Source: Sphingomonas sp. AX6 (lineage in GTDB: Bacteria; Pseudomonadota; Alphaproteobacteria; Sphingomonadales; Sphingomonadaceae). From it: a DNA stretch of 64,000 bases. Positions 8,682 to 17,868 of this stretch are shown here, in pieces. The number at the start of each line of letters is the position of its first letter. Position 1 is the first letter of the stretch. The notes under the pieces are model-generated. The model was not told the origin of the DNA. It did no database searches and saw only the letters and a program-made list of their open reading frames with translations. The position numbers and the translations under genes are program-made. The stretch covers positions 2,774,008-2,838,007 of the forward strand of contig NZ_LR733979.1 in NCBI RefSeq assembly GCF_902506605.1. Reading direction: 5' to 3'.

Positions 8682-9920
8682 ATGCAGGGGCAAGACACCA
8701 CGGCGGAGACGTCGGCCGGAACCAAGCGATTCCAGGCCAAGCGCGACGCGATCCTCGCTGCCGCGGCAGAGGCGATCAACGAGCAATCGGCCAAGGGGAT
8801 GACCTTTGCCGATGTCGCGCGGCGGGTGGGGCTGAACACCACCAGCGTCACTTACTATTTCAAGCGCAAAGAGGACCTTGCGGCTGCCTGTTTCGATCAG
8901 ACGCTGACCCGGCTGACTACGATGCTGGATGCGGCGCTGGAGGAAGCGACACCACAGGCGCGGGTCGCCAAATTCCTGTCGATCAACATGGCACGTCTAG
9001 CAAGCGTTCGCGAAGGCGAAGAGACCGAATTCGCGATCCTGTCCGATCTTCGCGCCACCGAGGAGCCGGCGCGCACGAAGTTGATGGCGGGCTGGCGAGA
9101 AGTGTTTCGCAAGACTCGCGCCTTGTGGGGCGAAAGCGGCGGTCGCGAGCATACCGACCTTCGCAGCGCGCGTGCGCATACCCTTCTCGAGAACAGCTTC
9201 TGGTTGTCGGCGTGGCTGGAGCGTTACTCGGTTGATCAATACCCCCGCGTCGAAGCGCGGTTGATGGACGTGTTCGAACATGGTTTGGCCGCGCCGGGGC
9301 GCGACTGGTCACCACAACTGCTCGACCTCGATCATGGCGACACCGTGCCGCAGCGGGTGCAATTCCTGCTCGCCGCCACGCGCCTGATAAACGAACTCGG
9401 CTATCGCGGCGCCTCGGTGCAGCGGATTGCGTCCGAGCTGAACGTGACCAAGGGCAGCTTCTATCACCATCTCGACGCCAAGGACGATCTGGTGATCGAA
9501 TGCTATAAACGCAGCTTCGACACGATCACCCAGGGGCAGCGCGACGGCGACGATCTGGGCGGGGATTACTGGCAGCGGTTGCAGAATGTCGTCGCGACAT
9601 TGCTCGATATCCAGTTTTCGGAAGCCGGGCCGCTGCTCCGTACCACAGCGCTTTCCGGGCTTCCCCTGCGGGTGCGCCAGACGATGATCGACCGATCGAA
9701 CCGCATTGCACGCCGCTTTGCGGGCACGATCAGCGACGGGATCGCCGAAGGATCCATCCGCGCGGTCGATCCGCTGGTGGCGAGCCAAGCCTTGATGGCG
9801 CTTCAGAATGCCGCGTTCGACATGCGCAAATGGGCGGGCACGATGCCGCGCGAGAAGGCGGTCGCAATCTATGCCTCGTCACTGATGTTCGGGATGTTCG
9901 ACGACCGCGCAGTGGAGTGA
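8682..9920 (+). CDS. TetR/AcrR-family regulator with two tandem TetR units
   Basis: A 412-residue protein made of two consecutive TetR-like repressors. The first helix-turn-helix is at about 42-61 (TFADVARRVG ... VTYYF), the second at about 243-263 (SVQRIASELNVTKGSFYHH). Normal TetR proteins are about 200 residues, so this is a fusion or duplication with two DNA-binding and two ligand domains. A TTG two codons upstream is also open, but the ATG is preferred. It is divergent from the ACAD gene and probably controls the neighbouring catabolic block. No clear operator palindrome could be recognised in the gap. Confidence 0.88.
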   Translation: MQGQDTTAETSAGTKRFQAKRDAILAAAAEAINEQSAKGMTFADVARRVGLNTTSVTYYFKRKEDLAAACFDQTLTRLTTMLDAALEEATPQARVAKFLSINMARLASVREGEETEFAILSDLRATEEPARTKLMAGWREVFRKTRALWGESGGREHTDLRSARAHTLLENSFWLSAWLERYSVDQYPRVEARLMDVFEHGLAAPGRDWSPQLLDLDHGDTVPQRVQFLLAATRLINELGYRGASVQRIASELNVTKGSFYHHLDAKDDLVIECYKRSFDTITQGQRDGDDLGGDYWQRLQNVVATLLDIQFSEAGPLLRTTALSGLPLRVRQTMIDRSNRIARRFAGTISDGIAEGSIRAVDPLVASQALMALQNAAFDMRKWAGTMPREKAVAIYASSLMFGMFDDRAVE

Positions 9921-9983
9921 GCGAGTCTATCCGGTTTCCGTCAGCGCCAACGCATTTCAATTATAAGCAAGCTACCTCCACCC

Positions 9984-10057
9984 GTTGTTTCGAGCGAAGT
10001 CGAGAAACGTGCCCTAAGCGCTTGTCTCACGCTTCTCGACTTCGCTCGAAACGAACG
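9984..10057. repeat. Large inverted repeat (TTTCGAGCGAAGTCGAGAA family)
   Basis: Two inverted arms, 9987-10009 and 10032-10052, with core TTTCGAGCGAAGTCGAGAA, form a long hairpin with a loop of about 22 bases. The same element occurs at 39251-39333 and 61992-62070. It sits between the convergent TetR and MFS genes, where it could serve as a bidirectional terminator. Confidence 0.85.
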
Positions 10058-10078
10058 GTGTAGGAGGAGGCGTATTCC

Positions 10079-11395
10079 TTAGGCCGCCTTAGCCCGCTCC
10101 GCCTGCTGCTGCTTCAACAGCACCCCCGCGCGCCAGTAATGGAAGATCGCCCAGGGCGTGATCGCGGCAAAGATCAGCATCGCATAACGCAGCGAATCCT
10201 CGCCATAGGTAGGATACAACGCATCGCTGATCCGCCCGACCGCAACCGGCCCGATCCCCAGTCCGACCATGTTGATGACCAGCAGGGTAATCGCCGCCCA
10301 CAGTGCCCGCACCTTTTGCGGTGCGAGGCTCTGGATCATCGCGAAACTCGGTCCGAGATAGCTGTTCTGAAATAGCAGCGCGACGACATAGGCCGATAGC
10401 GCGAGCTGCCAGCTATCGAGCCAGTAGAATGCCAACGCGAAGGGCAGCGCGATCAGTTTCAGCACCGCCACCATCCAGCTTTGCGAATGCATCCCGTGAC
10501 GCTTCGCAAGCCAGTCGGCGAGCCTCCCGCCGATGATCGTCGACGCCGCGCCCACCACGCCCAGGATCGGGGCAACGATCCACGCGATTTGAAGCAAGTT
10601 CATATCGAGCGACCGCTGCATATAGCTCGGACCGAATGCGGCCAGTCCGTAGCCGATCATTGAGGTGAGCGTGACGCCGATGACGATGTGCACCGCCGCC
10701 TTGTTGCGCCACATGACGGCAAAGCCTTCGCGCAACGTCGGCATCGTGTCGCTTTCGGCAACCTTGGCGATATCGGACAGGCCGCGACGCGGCTCGACCA
10801 CGAATTTCCAGACGAAGAATGCGAGCAGCACGCCGGGAATCCCGACCGCGAACAATGCGATCCGCCAGCCATAATAATGCGCGACCGTGCCGCCGATCAT
10901 CGTCCCGAACGCAGTGCCCAGCACCACGCCCAGCGAATACACTGCCATCGCGCTCGCGCGTTTTTCGGGCGGATAAAGATCGGCGATGATCGAATGGCTG
11001 GGGGGCGAAGACCCAGCTTCGCCGATGCCGACGCCGATGCGGAACAACAGCAACTGAATGAAATTCTGCGCCAAGCCGCACGCGGCGGTCATCGCGCTCC
11101 AGATGGTCAGCGAAATCGTGATGATGTTCTTGCGGTTCATCCGGTCGGCGAGCCGCGCAACCGGAATGCCGAGCCCGGCGTAAAAGACAGCAAACGCAAG
11201 ACCCGTCAACATGCCAAGCTGGGTATCGGATAGGTTCAGGTCTTCCTTGATCAGCTCTTGCAGGATCGCGAGAATCTGGCGGTCCATGTAGCTGAAGAAA
11301 TAAGTGACCGTGAGCAGCCCCAGCGTCAGGCTCCGCCGCTTGATCGCGACATCATCGGCGATGGCGTCGGCAACTTGGGTGGGGCTGACGCTCAC
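10079..11395 (-). CDS. MFS transporter, spinster-like
   Basis: A 438-residue inner-membrane carrier with the 12-helix major facilitator pattern. Helix 1 region contains YFFSYMDRQIL (near 32-42), and the loop motif GIPVARLADRMNRKNI is the conserved motif A (about 76-91). GIGEAGSSPPSHSII marks helix 5 of the spinster subgroup. Members of this subgroup are often next to TonB receptors and acyl-CoA genes in sphingomonads and probably import the same substrate across the inner membrane. It lies just downstream of the TonB receptor on the same strand, but the receptor has its own terminator. Substrate unknown. Confidence 0.88.
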   Translation of the reverse strand: MSVSPTQVADAIADDVAIKRRSLTLGLLTVTYFFSYMDRQILAILQELIKEDLNLSDTQLGMLTGLAFAVFYAGLGIPVARLADRMNRKNIITISLTIWSAMTAACGLAQNFIQLLLFRIGVGIGEAGSSPPSHSIIADLYPPEKRASAMAVYSLGVVLGTAFGTMIGGTVAHYYGWRIALFAVGIPGVLLAFFVWKFVVEPRRGLSDIAKVAESDTMPTLREGFAVMWRNKAAVHIVIGVTLTSMIGYGLAAFGPSYMQRSLDMNLLQIAWIVAPILGVVGAASTIIGGRLADWLAKRHGMHSQSWMVAVLKLIALPFALAFYWLDSWQLALSAYVVALLFQNSYLGPSFAMIQSLAPQKVRALWAAITLLVINMVGLGIGPVAVGRISDALYPTYGEDSLRYAMLIFAAITPWAIFHYWRAGVLLKQQQAERAKAA

Positions 11396-11422
11396 GGGCG
11401 GCTCCTTAGATGATACTCAAAC

Positions 11423-11457
11423 AAAAAGGGCGGGTCGCTCCCCCAAGCGACCCGCCC
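11423..11457 (-). terminator. Rho-independent terminator of the TonB receptor gene
   Basis: On the minus strand a GC-rich stem GGGCGGGTCGCT / AGCGACCCGCCC with a short G-rich loop is followed directly by five T residues. It starts 15 bases after the receptor stop, and should limit read-through into the MFS gene. Confidence 0.88.
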
Positions 11458-11472
11458 CTTGGGCGCAGGCAG

Positions 11473-14280
11473 TTAGAACTTGCCGCGCAACGTAACGCCA
11501 TAAGTCCGCGGTTCGGCCAGGAACTGCGAGAAGATCTGGCGCCCGCCGGGATATTGCGGATCTTGGAACGCAGCGGTGTTGGCCCCTTCCTGGAACGGCG
11601 AGTTGAACGCGACCTGGGCGTAATCCTTGTTGAGCACATTCTGTCCCCAGAATTCGAGTGCCCAGCGCTCGGAAGGTCCGCGAATGCCGACTCGAGCGTT
11701 CAGGATGAAGAACCCGTCCTGTTCCTTTTGCGGGAACAGATCGGACCCGGTGTTGTAGTCGCCGGCGAGACGGCCATCGACATAGAACAGCCCCGACAGG
11801 CCGGTGTTGCCGATGTCCGGCGTCCAGCCGACCGAGGTGGTCACGACCATTTCCGGCGCGTTGGACAAATTGTCGCCCGGCAGCTTGCGAAGCGCTTGAT
11901 TCAACGGCGCGCCGCTTGCGTTTCCAACCAGATTGTCCCGGAATTTCGTATCGGCATAGGTGAAGCCCATTGCGATCCGCAGGTCGCGGTACGGCACGAT
12001 CTGCGCCTCGAGTTCGACACCCTGCGAGATCACGCCATAGCCGAGATCGTCGGTGGCACATGCACCAGTCGCCGCCGCACCTGCGTTGAAATTGGGTGCG
12101 CCCGTGAACTTGCTCTGGTCGCGATCACCGCCAGCAAGATCGGCGGTACAACCGTTGACGTTTTGGACGATGAACACCGTCCCGTCGAAGGTGTTGAGCT
12201 GGAAGTTCTTGAACTCCTGACGGAACGCCGCGACCGACAGGCTGAACGGACCGGTGGCATATTTTGCACCCACTTCGAACGCATTCACCGTCTCGGGATC
12301 GAACTGGAGGTTCCCGACCAGCGCCTGCGCCCCGCCCTGTGATGCGAACGAGAAGATCGGCTGCTTCAGTGCCGAACGGTCGAGGTTGAAGCCCCCCGCC
12401 TTATATCCGCGAGAGAAGCTGCCATAGACGAGCAGGTCCGGCGTCACCTTGTACGAGAGGATTGCCGTGCCGGTGAATTCGCTCTCGTTACGCTCGTCAT
12501 TTATGCTGACGCCGTTCAATTCCGACGTCGCGTTGCCTTGGCAGGACAGACCAAGAATGCCCGCTGCGATCGGCTGTAGCCCAGGATTTGCAAGAAACGC
12601 GGTCAATGCCGCCTGGTTCGCAACGCAGGCCGTATTGTCGTTCGTGAAATCAGCGGAGAATTTCTTGCTTTCGTCGGTGTACCGCAGGCCCAGCGTCAAA
12701 TCGAGGCTGTCGGTGATGTGGACGATGTTATGCGTGAATGCTGCGAAGCTTTGCGTGTTCTGGCGATAGGTATCCTCGATCGAACCGCGATCGCTGATCC
12801 CGTCCAACCGGTCGAATGCAGCCAGGATCGTTGGCCCTGCCGCACCAAAGGGCGACGGAGCCTGCGGCACCTGTCCGCCGATCACTGCACGCCCGGTTGG
12901 AGAGAGACATGAGGTGCCGGTCGGCGAGTAAAGGCTGGCCAGTGCCGTACCCGATATGATGCGGCAGGTGGCGAAACGGCCATATTGCGTGCCGAACCGC
13001 AGATCGCTGTTCACCTTGATCTTTTCATCGAGGTAGAAGCCACCGACCAACCAGTCGAGACGACCGTCGAACGCTGTCCCCTGCAATCGCAATTCTTGCG
13101 TGAAGGTGCGGAACAACCGCGAGTTGGCGTCCCCCCCGCCATTGTAGAGAATATCGGGCGTGCCGTAATCGATGTCGCCTGCCTGGGTATTGTAATAGTT
13201 TCGATAGGCGGTGATCGACGTCAGCGTAACGTCGCCGAAGGTCCAGTCGACCTGACCCGAAATGCCATAATCTTCCGACTCGCTGGCAAAATCGCGACCC
13301 GGCGTCACCGAGACGTTCCGACTATAGCCTTGATTGAACGCAGCAGGATCCTGGCCGAGCGCGGTCAACACGTTGATGATGTTGTTGCCGCTGTTGAAGT
13401 TTGCAGGACCCGCATTCACCGACGGCACCGGATTGTTCAGATTGCCAACGAACGGGTTCACAGTCCGCCCGACATAGGTCGCCGCGCAGCAATTTTCGTC
13501 GCGCTTGCTGTAATCGCCGATCAGGCGGACGTTGATGTCGGAATTGGGCTGGAACAGCAATTGGCCGCGGACGAAGTAACGATCGCGATCGTTGATCTTC
13601 GTATCGTTGGCCGGATCGTTATAGAAACCGTCGCGTTTTACGTAGACGCCATCGACCCGCGCTGCGAGTACATCCGAGATGATCGGCCCGGTCAGGCCGA
13701 CCCCGAAGCGCCAGAAATCGTAATTTCCGTACGTCGCCTCCGCACTGCCACCAAAGCTGAACTCGGGCTGCTTGCTGACGATGCTGATGAGGCCCGCCGA
13801 CGAGTTGCGGCCACCCAGCGTTCCTTGCGGTCCGCGCAGGACTTCGATGCGGTCGATCTCGCCCAGTTCGTTCAGGCCGATGCCCGAACGCGAGCGATAG
13901 ACGCCGTCGATGAAGGTGACGACCGAGCTTTCGAGGCCGGGGTTGTCGCCGACGGTGCCGATGCCGCGAATACGCGCGGAGCCGTTCGCTTCGGAACCGG
14001 TGGAGGAGACCAGGAGCGACGGCGCCAGCTGGTTGAGCTGGCGAATATCGTTCGCACCCGACAGCGCCAGACTTTCGGCATTCACCGCGGACACCGCGAC
14101 CGGCACGTCAGCCAGAATCTGCGAGCGCCCCTGCGCGGTAACGACGATCGAACCGCCGACTTCCTCTTCGGCTTCCTGCTCGACCGCAGCGTCGGCAACT
14201 TCCTGCGCATGGGCCGGCATCGCCAGCGCCATGACCAACGCAGTCCCCGCGCACGCAACCAGATAATGTCGCTTAGCCAT
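11473..14280 (-). CDS. TonB-dependent outer-membrane receptor
   Basis: A 935-residue outer-membrane protein. Residues 1-26 form a signal peptide ending AHA-Q; a TonB-box-like IVVTAQGR follows near 43-50, then the plug domain (VPVAVSAVNAESL ... RIRGIG) and a long beta-barrel that ends in YGVTLRGKF with the terminal phenylalanine of barrel proteins. The start at 14280 is chosen because a GGAGGAG ribosome site lies 5-8 bases upstream; an earlier in-frame ATG lacks one. The receptor takes up a substrate, not a clear siderophore, and is flanked by acyl-CoA dehydrogenase genes, so a lipid-like, terpenoid or aromatic carbon source is likely (inference). Confidence 0.94.
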   Translation of the reverse strand: MAKRHYLVACAGTALVMALAMPAHAQEVADAAVEQEAEEEVGGSIVVTAQGRSQILADVPVAVSAVNAESLALSGANDIRQLNQLAPSLLVSSTGSEANGSARIRGIGTVGDNPGLESSVVTFIDGVYRSRSGIGLNELGEIDRIEVLRGPQGTLGGRNSSAGLISIVSKQPEFSFGGSAEATYGNYDFWRFGVGLTGPIISDVLAARVDGVYVKRDGFYNDPANDTKINDRDRYFVRGQLLFQPNSDINVRLIGDYSKRDENCCAATYVGRTVNPFVGNLNNPVPSVNAGPANFNSGNNIINVLTALGQDPAAFNQGYSRNVSVTPGRDFASESEDYGISGQVDWTFGDVTLTSITAYRNYYNTQAGDIDYGTPDILYNGGGDANSRLFRTFTQELRLQGTAFDGRLDWLVGGFYLDEKIKVNSDLRFGTQYGRFATCRIISGTALASLYSPTGTSCLSPTGRAVIGGQVPQAPSPFGAAGPTILAAFDRLDGISDRGSIEDTYRQNTQSFAAFTHNIVHITDSLDLTLGLRYTDESKKFSADFTNDNTACVANQAALTAFLANPGLQPIAAGILGLSCQGNATSELNGVSINDERNESEFTGTAILSYKVTPDLLVYGSFSRGYKAGGFNLDRSALKQPIFSFASQGGAQALVGNLQFDPETVNAFEVGAKYATGPFSLSVAAFRQEFKNFQLNTFDGTVFIVQNVNGCTADLAGGDRDQSKFTGAPNFNAGAAATGACATDDLGYGVISQGVELEAQIVPYRDLRIAMGFTYADTKFRDNLVGNASGAPLNQALRKLPGDNLSNAPEMVVTTSVGWTPDIGNTGLSGLFYVDGRLAGDYNTGSDLFPQKEQDGFFILNARVGIRGPSERWALEFWGQNVLNKDYAQVAFNSPFQEGANTAAFQDPQYPGGRQIFSQFLAEPRTYGVTLRGKF

Positions 14281-14465
14281 AACATCTCCTCCCGATTGGC
14301 TGCGCCTTTTCAGCCGGCGCATACCTCATCCTCGAATTTGAAGCGGTGTCGCTAATTCGTCAAGCGATTATCCCGCTGAATCTCTAGTGTTCGACCAAGG
14401 TGTAACACAAAAGCCATACACGGCTGATGGCATACCCCATGCCCGAATAGGTAGCGAAACGAAAC

Positions 14466-15530
14466 TCAATAGCCATTCAAGCGCGCGAAGCGGTCGCGGT
14501 GGAACGACGCGGTTCCACCCATCGTCTCCAACACCTGCGCGCGCTTCATGTAGAAACCGGCGTCATGCTCCTCGGTCATGCCGATGCCGCCGTGGAGCTG
14601 GACCATTTCGCGACTGACCAGATGCAGGGTTTCGCTCGCCACCGCCTTGGCAAGGCTTGCCGCCTGATCGACGCCCACCCCGCGATCGAGCGCCTCGAAT
14701 CCGCCCTCTACCGTCGATCGCATCAGCTGCAACTCGGTGAACATCTTGGCCATACGGTGCTGAAGCGCCTGAAAGGTCGACAGCTTCTGCCCGAACTGGG
14801 TCCGGGTCTTCAGATAATCGTTGGTCTGCTCGAAAGCGGCCTCGGCCATGCCCAGCATTTCCGCCGACACCGCGATGGCGGCGCGGTCGATGGCGGCTGC
14901 GATCAGCTCGGTGCCGCCCAGCTTGCGCGCGGGTGCGCCGTCGAAACGGATATCGGCATGGCTGCGGAAATCGACCATGGCGCGCGAGGATTTGGTCACC
15001 CCTTCGCCGTCCTTGACCAGATACAGCCCATCCTGTGCGGACACCACGAACAGGGTCGCGGCGTCGCCTTCGGCAACGAACATCTTCGCCCCCGTGAGCT
15101 TGCCACCTTCAACGCGCGTTTCGCAGCGCGACGGATCGAAACGCGGCCCTTCGTTGACTGCCAGCGTGGCGATGGCTTCTCCGCTGGCGATGCGCGGCAA
15201 GACCTCGCCTTTCAAAGCCGCATCGTCGGACAGCAGGATCGCGCCCGCCGCGGATGCGGTCGTGGCCAACGGACTTGCCGCCAGCGTCCGGCCAAGCTGT
15301 TCGAGCACCACGCCCAGCGCCAGCCATCCCATTCCGACGCCGCCCTGTTCTTCGGGGATGATGACACCCGCCCAGCCCATTTCGGCCTGCGCGCGCCATT
15401 TCTCAGGATCGAACTTCTCCGTCGCGCCCGATTTCCGAACTTTGCGGAATTCGGTCACCGGCGATTCATTGTCCGCCCATTCGCGCGCCATGTCGCGCAG
15501 CATCACTTGTTCGTCGTTCAGTACGGCCAT
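14466..15530 (-). CDS. Acyl-CoA dehydrogenase, non-identical partner (FadE27-like)
   Basis: A 354-residue acyl-CoA dehydrogenase, shorter than the usual 380-400. The C-terminal LHGGIGMTEEHDAGFYMKRA (near 314-333) is typical of the small partner of heteromeric acyl-CoA dehydrogenases studied in steroid side-chain catabolism. The usual GGTTEI/GGSTEIQ end motif with its catalytic acid is absent and replaced by MGGTASFHRDRF. It probably pairs with the enzyme encoded immediately upstream. The mid-domain loop of canonical members is also reduced. Confidence 0.88.
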   Translation of the reverse strand: MAVLNDEQVMLRDMAREWADNESPVTEFRKVRKSGATEKFDPEKWRAQAEMGWAGVIIPEEQGGVGMGWLALGVVLEQLGRTLAASPLATTASAAGAILLSDDAALKGEVLPRIASGEAIATLAVNEGPRFDPSRCETRVEGGKLTGAKMFVAEGDAATLFVVSAQDGLYLVKDGEGVTKSSRAMVDFRSHADIRFDGAPARKLGGTELIAAAIDRAAIAVSAEMLGMAEAAFEQTNDYLKTRTQFGQKLSTFQALQHRMAKMFTELQLMRSTVEGGFEALDRGVGVDQAASLAKAVASETLHLVSREMVQLHGGIGMTEEHDAGFYMKRAQVLETMGGTASFHRDRFARLNGY

Positions 15531-15562
15531 CGTTCAGCCCCGCCTTTTCAAACTTCCCGTCA

Positions 15563-15640
15563 TGCCAGCGAAAGCTGGCATCTCAGGCCGCGCTCCTGCC
15601 GCCCGATGCTCCAGCCTTCGCTGGGGCGACGATGTGGATT
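15563..15640. repeat. REP-like hairpin (TGCCAGC-GAAA-GCTGGCA)
   Basis: A perfect hairpin at 15563-15580 is followed by CTCCAGCCTTCGCTGGGGCGACGA. The same combination appears in opposite order at 48098-48193. It lies between the two acyl-CoA dehydrogenase genes. Confidence 0.7.
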
Positions 15641-16861
15641 CTACTGGTGGTCGAGCATCCCCAGGATGCGCTTGGCGATCACATTGTTCTGGATCTCGGT
15701 CGATCCGCCATAGATCGACACCGCCTTGCCCCATAGCCAGGTGCGGGTCTGTTCCAGCTCCTTCGCGGTAAAGCCTTCGCCTTCCCAACCCAGCCCCTGC
15801 ATCCCCATGATTTCGAGCGCGAGTTCCGCGCGGTCCTGCGTGATACGCGCGCCGACATTCTTCATGATCGACGTGGTGGCCGACGGCCCCTGATTGGACT
15901 TCGCTTCCTCACCCGCGCGTTTGAGCGTCAACAGGAACGCGCGGACGTCCATTTCATGTTTGATGATGCGGGTGCGCAGGTCGGCGTCGGCGATGCGGCC
16001 TTGTTCGTCGGTGCCGACATATTCCTTCGCCAGCACGCTGAGCGGCATGCCTGCGAACAAGCGGCTCGCGCCGCCGCTGCCGCCCGACAGGCTGGCGCGT
16101 TCGTGCTGGAGCAACCGCGTGCCGATTTCCCAGCCCTGCCCTTCGCGACCGACCAGATTGGCTTTGTCGGTCTTGGCCTCGGTGAAAAAGGTTTCGCAGA
16201 AAGGCGACGAGCCGGAGATCAGCCCGATCGGTTTCGTATCCACACCGGACTGATCCATGTCGATCAGCATGAAGCTGATCCCGCCATGCTTCGATTCCTT
16301 CGACGTGCGGACCAGCGCGAAGCACTTGTCCGCCCATTGTCCGCCGCTGGTCCAGGTTTTCTGCCCATTGATGACGTAGTGATCGCCCTTGTCTTCGGCA
16401 AAGGTCTGAATATTGGCGAGGTCGGAACCCGCATTGGGTTCGCTATACCCCTGACACCAGCGCACTTCGCCGCGCGCGATGGCCGGGATATGTTCGTTCT
16501 TCTGTTCCTCGGTGCCATATTCAAGCAGCGTCGGCCCGAACATCATCACGCCCATCCCGCCGATCGGGTTATAGGCGCCCGCACGACCAAGCTCGTCCTG
16601 CAGCACCCGCGCTTCGGCTTTGCTCAACCCGCCGCCGCCATATTGCTTGGGCCAGGTGGGGACACCCCAGCCCTTCTCCCCCATTGCTTCTCGCCACGCC
16701 TTTTCGTCGGCGCTTTCTTCGCTCGGTCCTTCGAGCGCGGACAGACTGTGGTCATGCCCTTTGAGCGATGCGGGAAAGTTCGCCGCGAGCCAGTCGCGGA
16801 CTTGTTGCCGGAAATCGTCCAGCGAATTGACGGCCGGTTCGGCCTCGGCAACGCTTGCCAT
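15641..16861 (-). CDS. Acyl-CoA dehydrogenase, catalytic partner (FadE26-like)
   Basis: A 406-residue flavin acyl-CoA dehydrogenase. N-terminal helical domain has LDDFRQQVRDWLAANFP; the FAD region includes QGYSEPNAGSDLANIQT (near 137-153) and INGQKTWTSGG (167-177); the C-terminus has YGGSTEIQNNVIAKRILGM with the usual acid. It starts the minus-strand pair; only 110 bases, filled by a repeat, separate it from the partner gene. The pairing of a complete and a reduced enzyme fits an alpha2-beta2 dehydrogenase for bulky acyl-CoA, for example terpenoid or sterol side chains. Substrate not determined. Confidence 0.9.
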   Translation of the reverse strand: MASVAEAEPAVNSLDDFRQQVRDWLAANFPASLKGHDHSLSALEGPSEESADEKAWREAMGEKGWGVPTWPKQYGGGGLSKAEARVLQDELGRAGAYNPIGGMGVMMFGPTLLEYGTEEQKNEHIPAIARGEVRWCQGYSEPNAGSDLANIQTFAEDKGDHYVINGQKTWTSGGQWADKCFALVRTSKESKHGGISFMLIDMDQSGVDTKPIGLISGSSPFCETFFTEAKTDKANLVGREGQGWEIGTRLLQHERASLSGGSGGASRLFAGMPLSVLAKEYVGTDEQGRIADADLRTRIIKHEMDVRAFLLTLKRAGEEAKSNQGPSATTSIMKNVGARITQDRAELALEIMGMQGLGWEGEGFTAKELEQTRTWLWGKAVSIYGGSTEIQNNVIAKRILGMLDHQ

Positions 16862-17030
16862 CCTGCTCCTCCATTTCGGCGCCCGGCGCTTATGCGCGAA
16901 AAGGTCGCCCGGTCAGAATTCGAAATTGCGGTATGTCCGACGCCACGTCAAGCGCGATGATGCGCGGTTGCGGTCTCAACAAGCCGTGCCCATCTGGCGC
17001 AGAGAGGGATTTGCAACGGAGCGCCACACT

Positions 17031-17717
17031 ATGATCGACCTGCATTACTGGCCCACGCCGAACGGCCACAAGATCACCCTGTTTCTGGAAGAAGCCGGGC
17101 TCGATTACCGTATCGTGCCGGTCAATATCGGCGAAGGCGCGCAGTTCGAACCCGATTTCCTGCAGATCGCCCCCAACAACCGGATGCCCGCCATTGTCGA
17201 TCATGCGCCCGCCGATGGCGGCGATCCGGTGAGCGTGTTCGAATCGGGCGCGATCCTAATTTATCTCGCGGAGAAGACCGGGCGCTTTCATGGCCCGGAC
17301 GCCCGGACGAAGACTGAGCAGTTGCAATGGCTGATGTGGCAGATGGGCGGGCTTGGCCCGATGCTGGGGCAGAACCATCATTTCAGCCGCTATGCGCCCG
17401 AGAAGATTCCGTATGCGATCGACCGCTACGTCAAGGAAACCGCACGGCTGTACGGCGTGCTCGACCGGCGGCTTGAAGGGCGCGAGTACATCGCCGGGGA
17501 TTATTCGATTGCCGACATGGCGGCCTATCCGTGGATCGTGCCGTATGAGGCACAGGGCCAGCGGCTGGAGGATTTCCCGAACGTAAAGCGCTGGTTCGAA
17601 GCGATCCGCGCGCGACCCGCGACGGTTGAGGCGTATCGCAAGGGCGATGAGGTCAACCCGCCCAACCAGGCGATGAGCGAAAAGGCGAAGTCGGTCTTGT
17701 TTGGGTTGAAGGTCTAG
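17031..17717 (+). CDS. Glutathione S-transferase, YfcG/YghU-like
   Basis: A 228-residue cytosolic GST. The thioredoxin-fold N-terminal half begins IDLHYWPTPNGHKITLFLEE with the TPNGHK motif of the Nu-class (YfcG, YghU), in which a threonine/asparagine pair replaces the usual tyrosine or serine and the protein works as a disulfide-bond reductase. The glutathione-binding VFESGAILIYLAEKTGRF follows near 67-84. The C-terminal half is all-helical. ATG at 17031 is preferred because the upstream frame has no homology. It is divergent from the acyl-CoA dehydrogenase pair. Confidence 0.88.
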   Translation: MIDLHYWPTPNGHKITLFLEEAGLDYRIVPVNIGEGAQFEPDFLQIAPNNRMPAIVDHAPADGGDPVSVFESGAILIYLAEKTGRFHGPDARTKTEQLQWLMWQMGGLGPMLGQNHHFSRYAPEKIPYAIDRYVKETARLYGVLDRRLEGREYIAGDYSIADMAAYPWIVPYEAQGQRLEDFPNVKRWFEAIRARPATVEAYRKGDEVNPPNQAMSEKAKSVLFGLKV

Positions 17718-17749
17718 GCGCGGTCACGCCAGCCTCAAACTTCCTTCTC

Positions 17750-17862
17750 GTCACCCCGGACTTGGTCCGGGGTCCACCGGCCGGCAGGCGCAACTCACTG
17801 GAACGTGGCGCAGCGCGAGCAGCTTGGTGGACCCCGGAACAAGTCCGGGGTGACGACAGGTC
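17750..17862. repeat. Inverted repeat between GST and SDR genes
   Basis: Arms GTCACCCCGGACTTGGTCC and its near-reverse complement (GGACCCCGGAACAAGTCCGGGGTGACGAC) flank about 50 bases of other sequence. Each arm is itself a small palindrome. The element lies at the convergent end of the GST and SDR genes and may terminate both. Confidence 0.75.
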
Positions 17863-17868
17863 GCGAAC

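Noticed and set aside
12985..14355. A 456-codon open frame antisense to the TonB receptor
   Set aside because: Long antisense frames are expected in GC-rich DNA; its product is not family-like, while the receptor has signal peptide, plug and barrel end.
14340..14370. Promoter TTGACG in front of the TonB receptor
   Set aside because: The -35-like hexamer on the minus strand (14358-14363) has no convincing -10 box at 16-18 bases.
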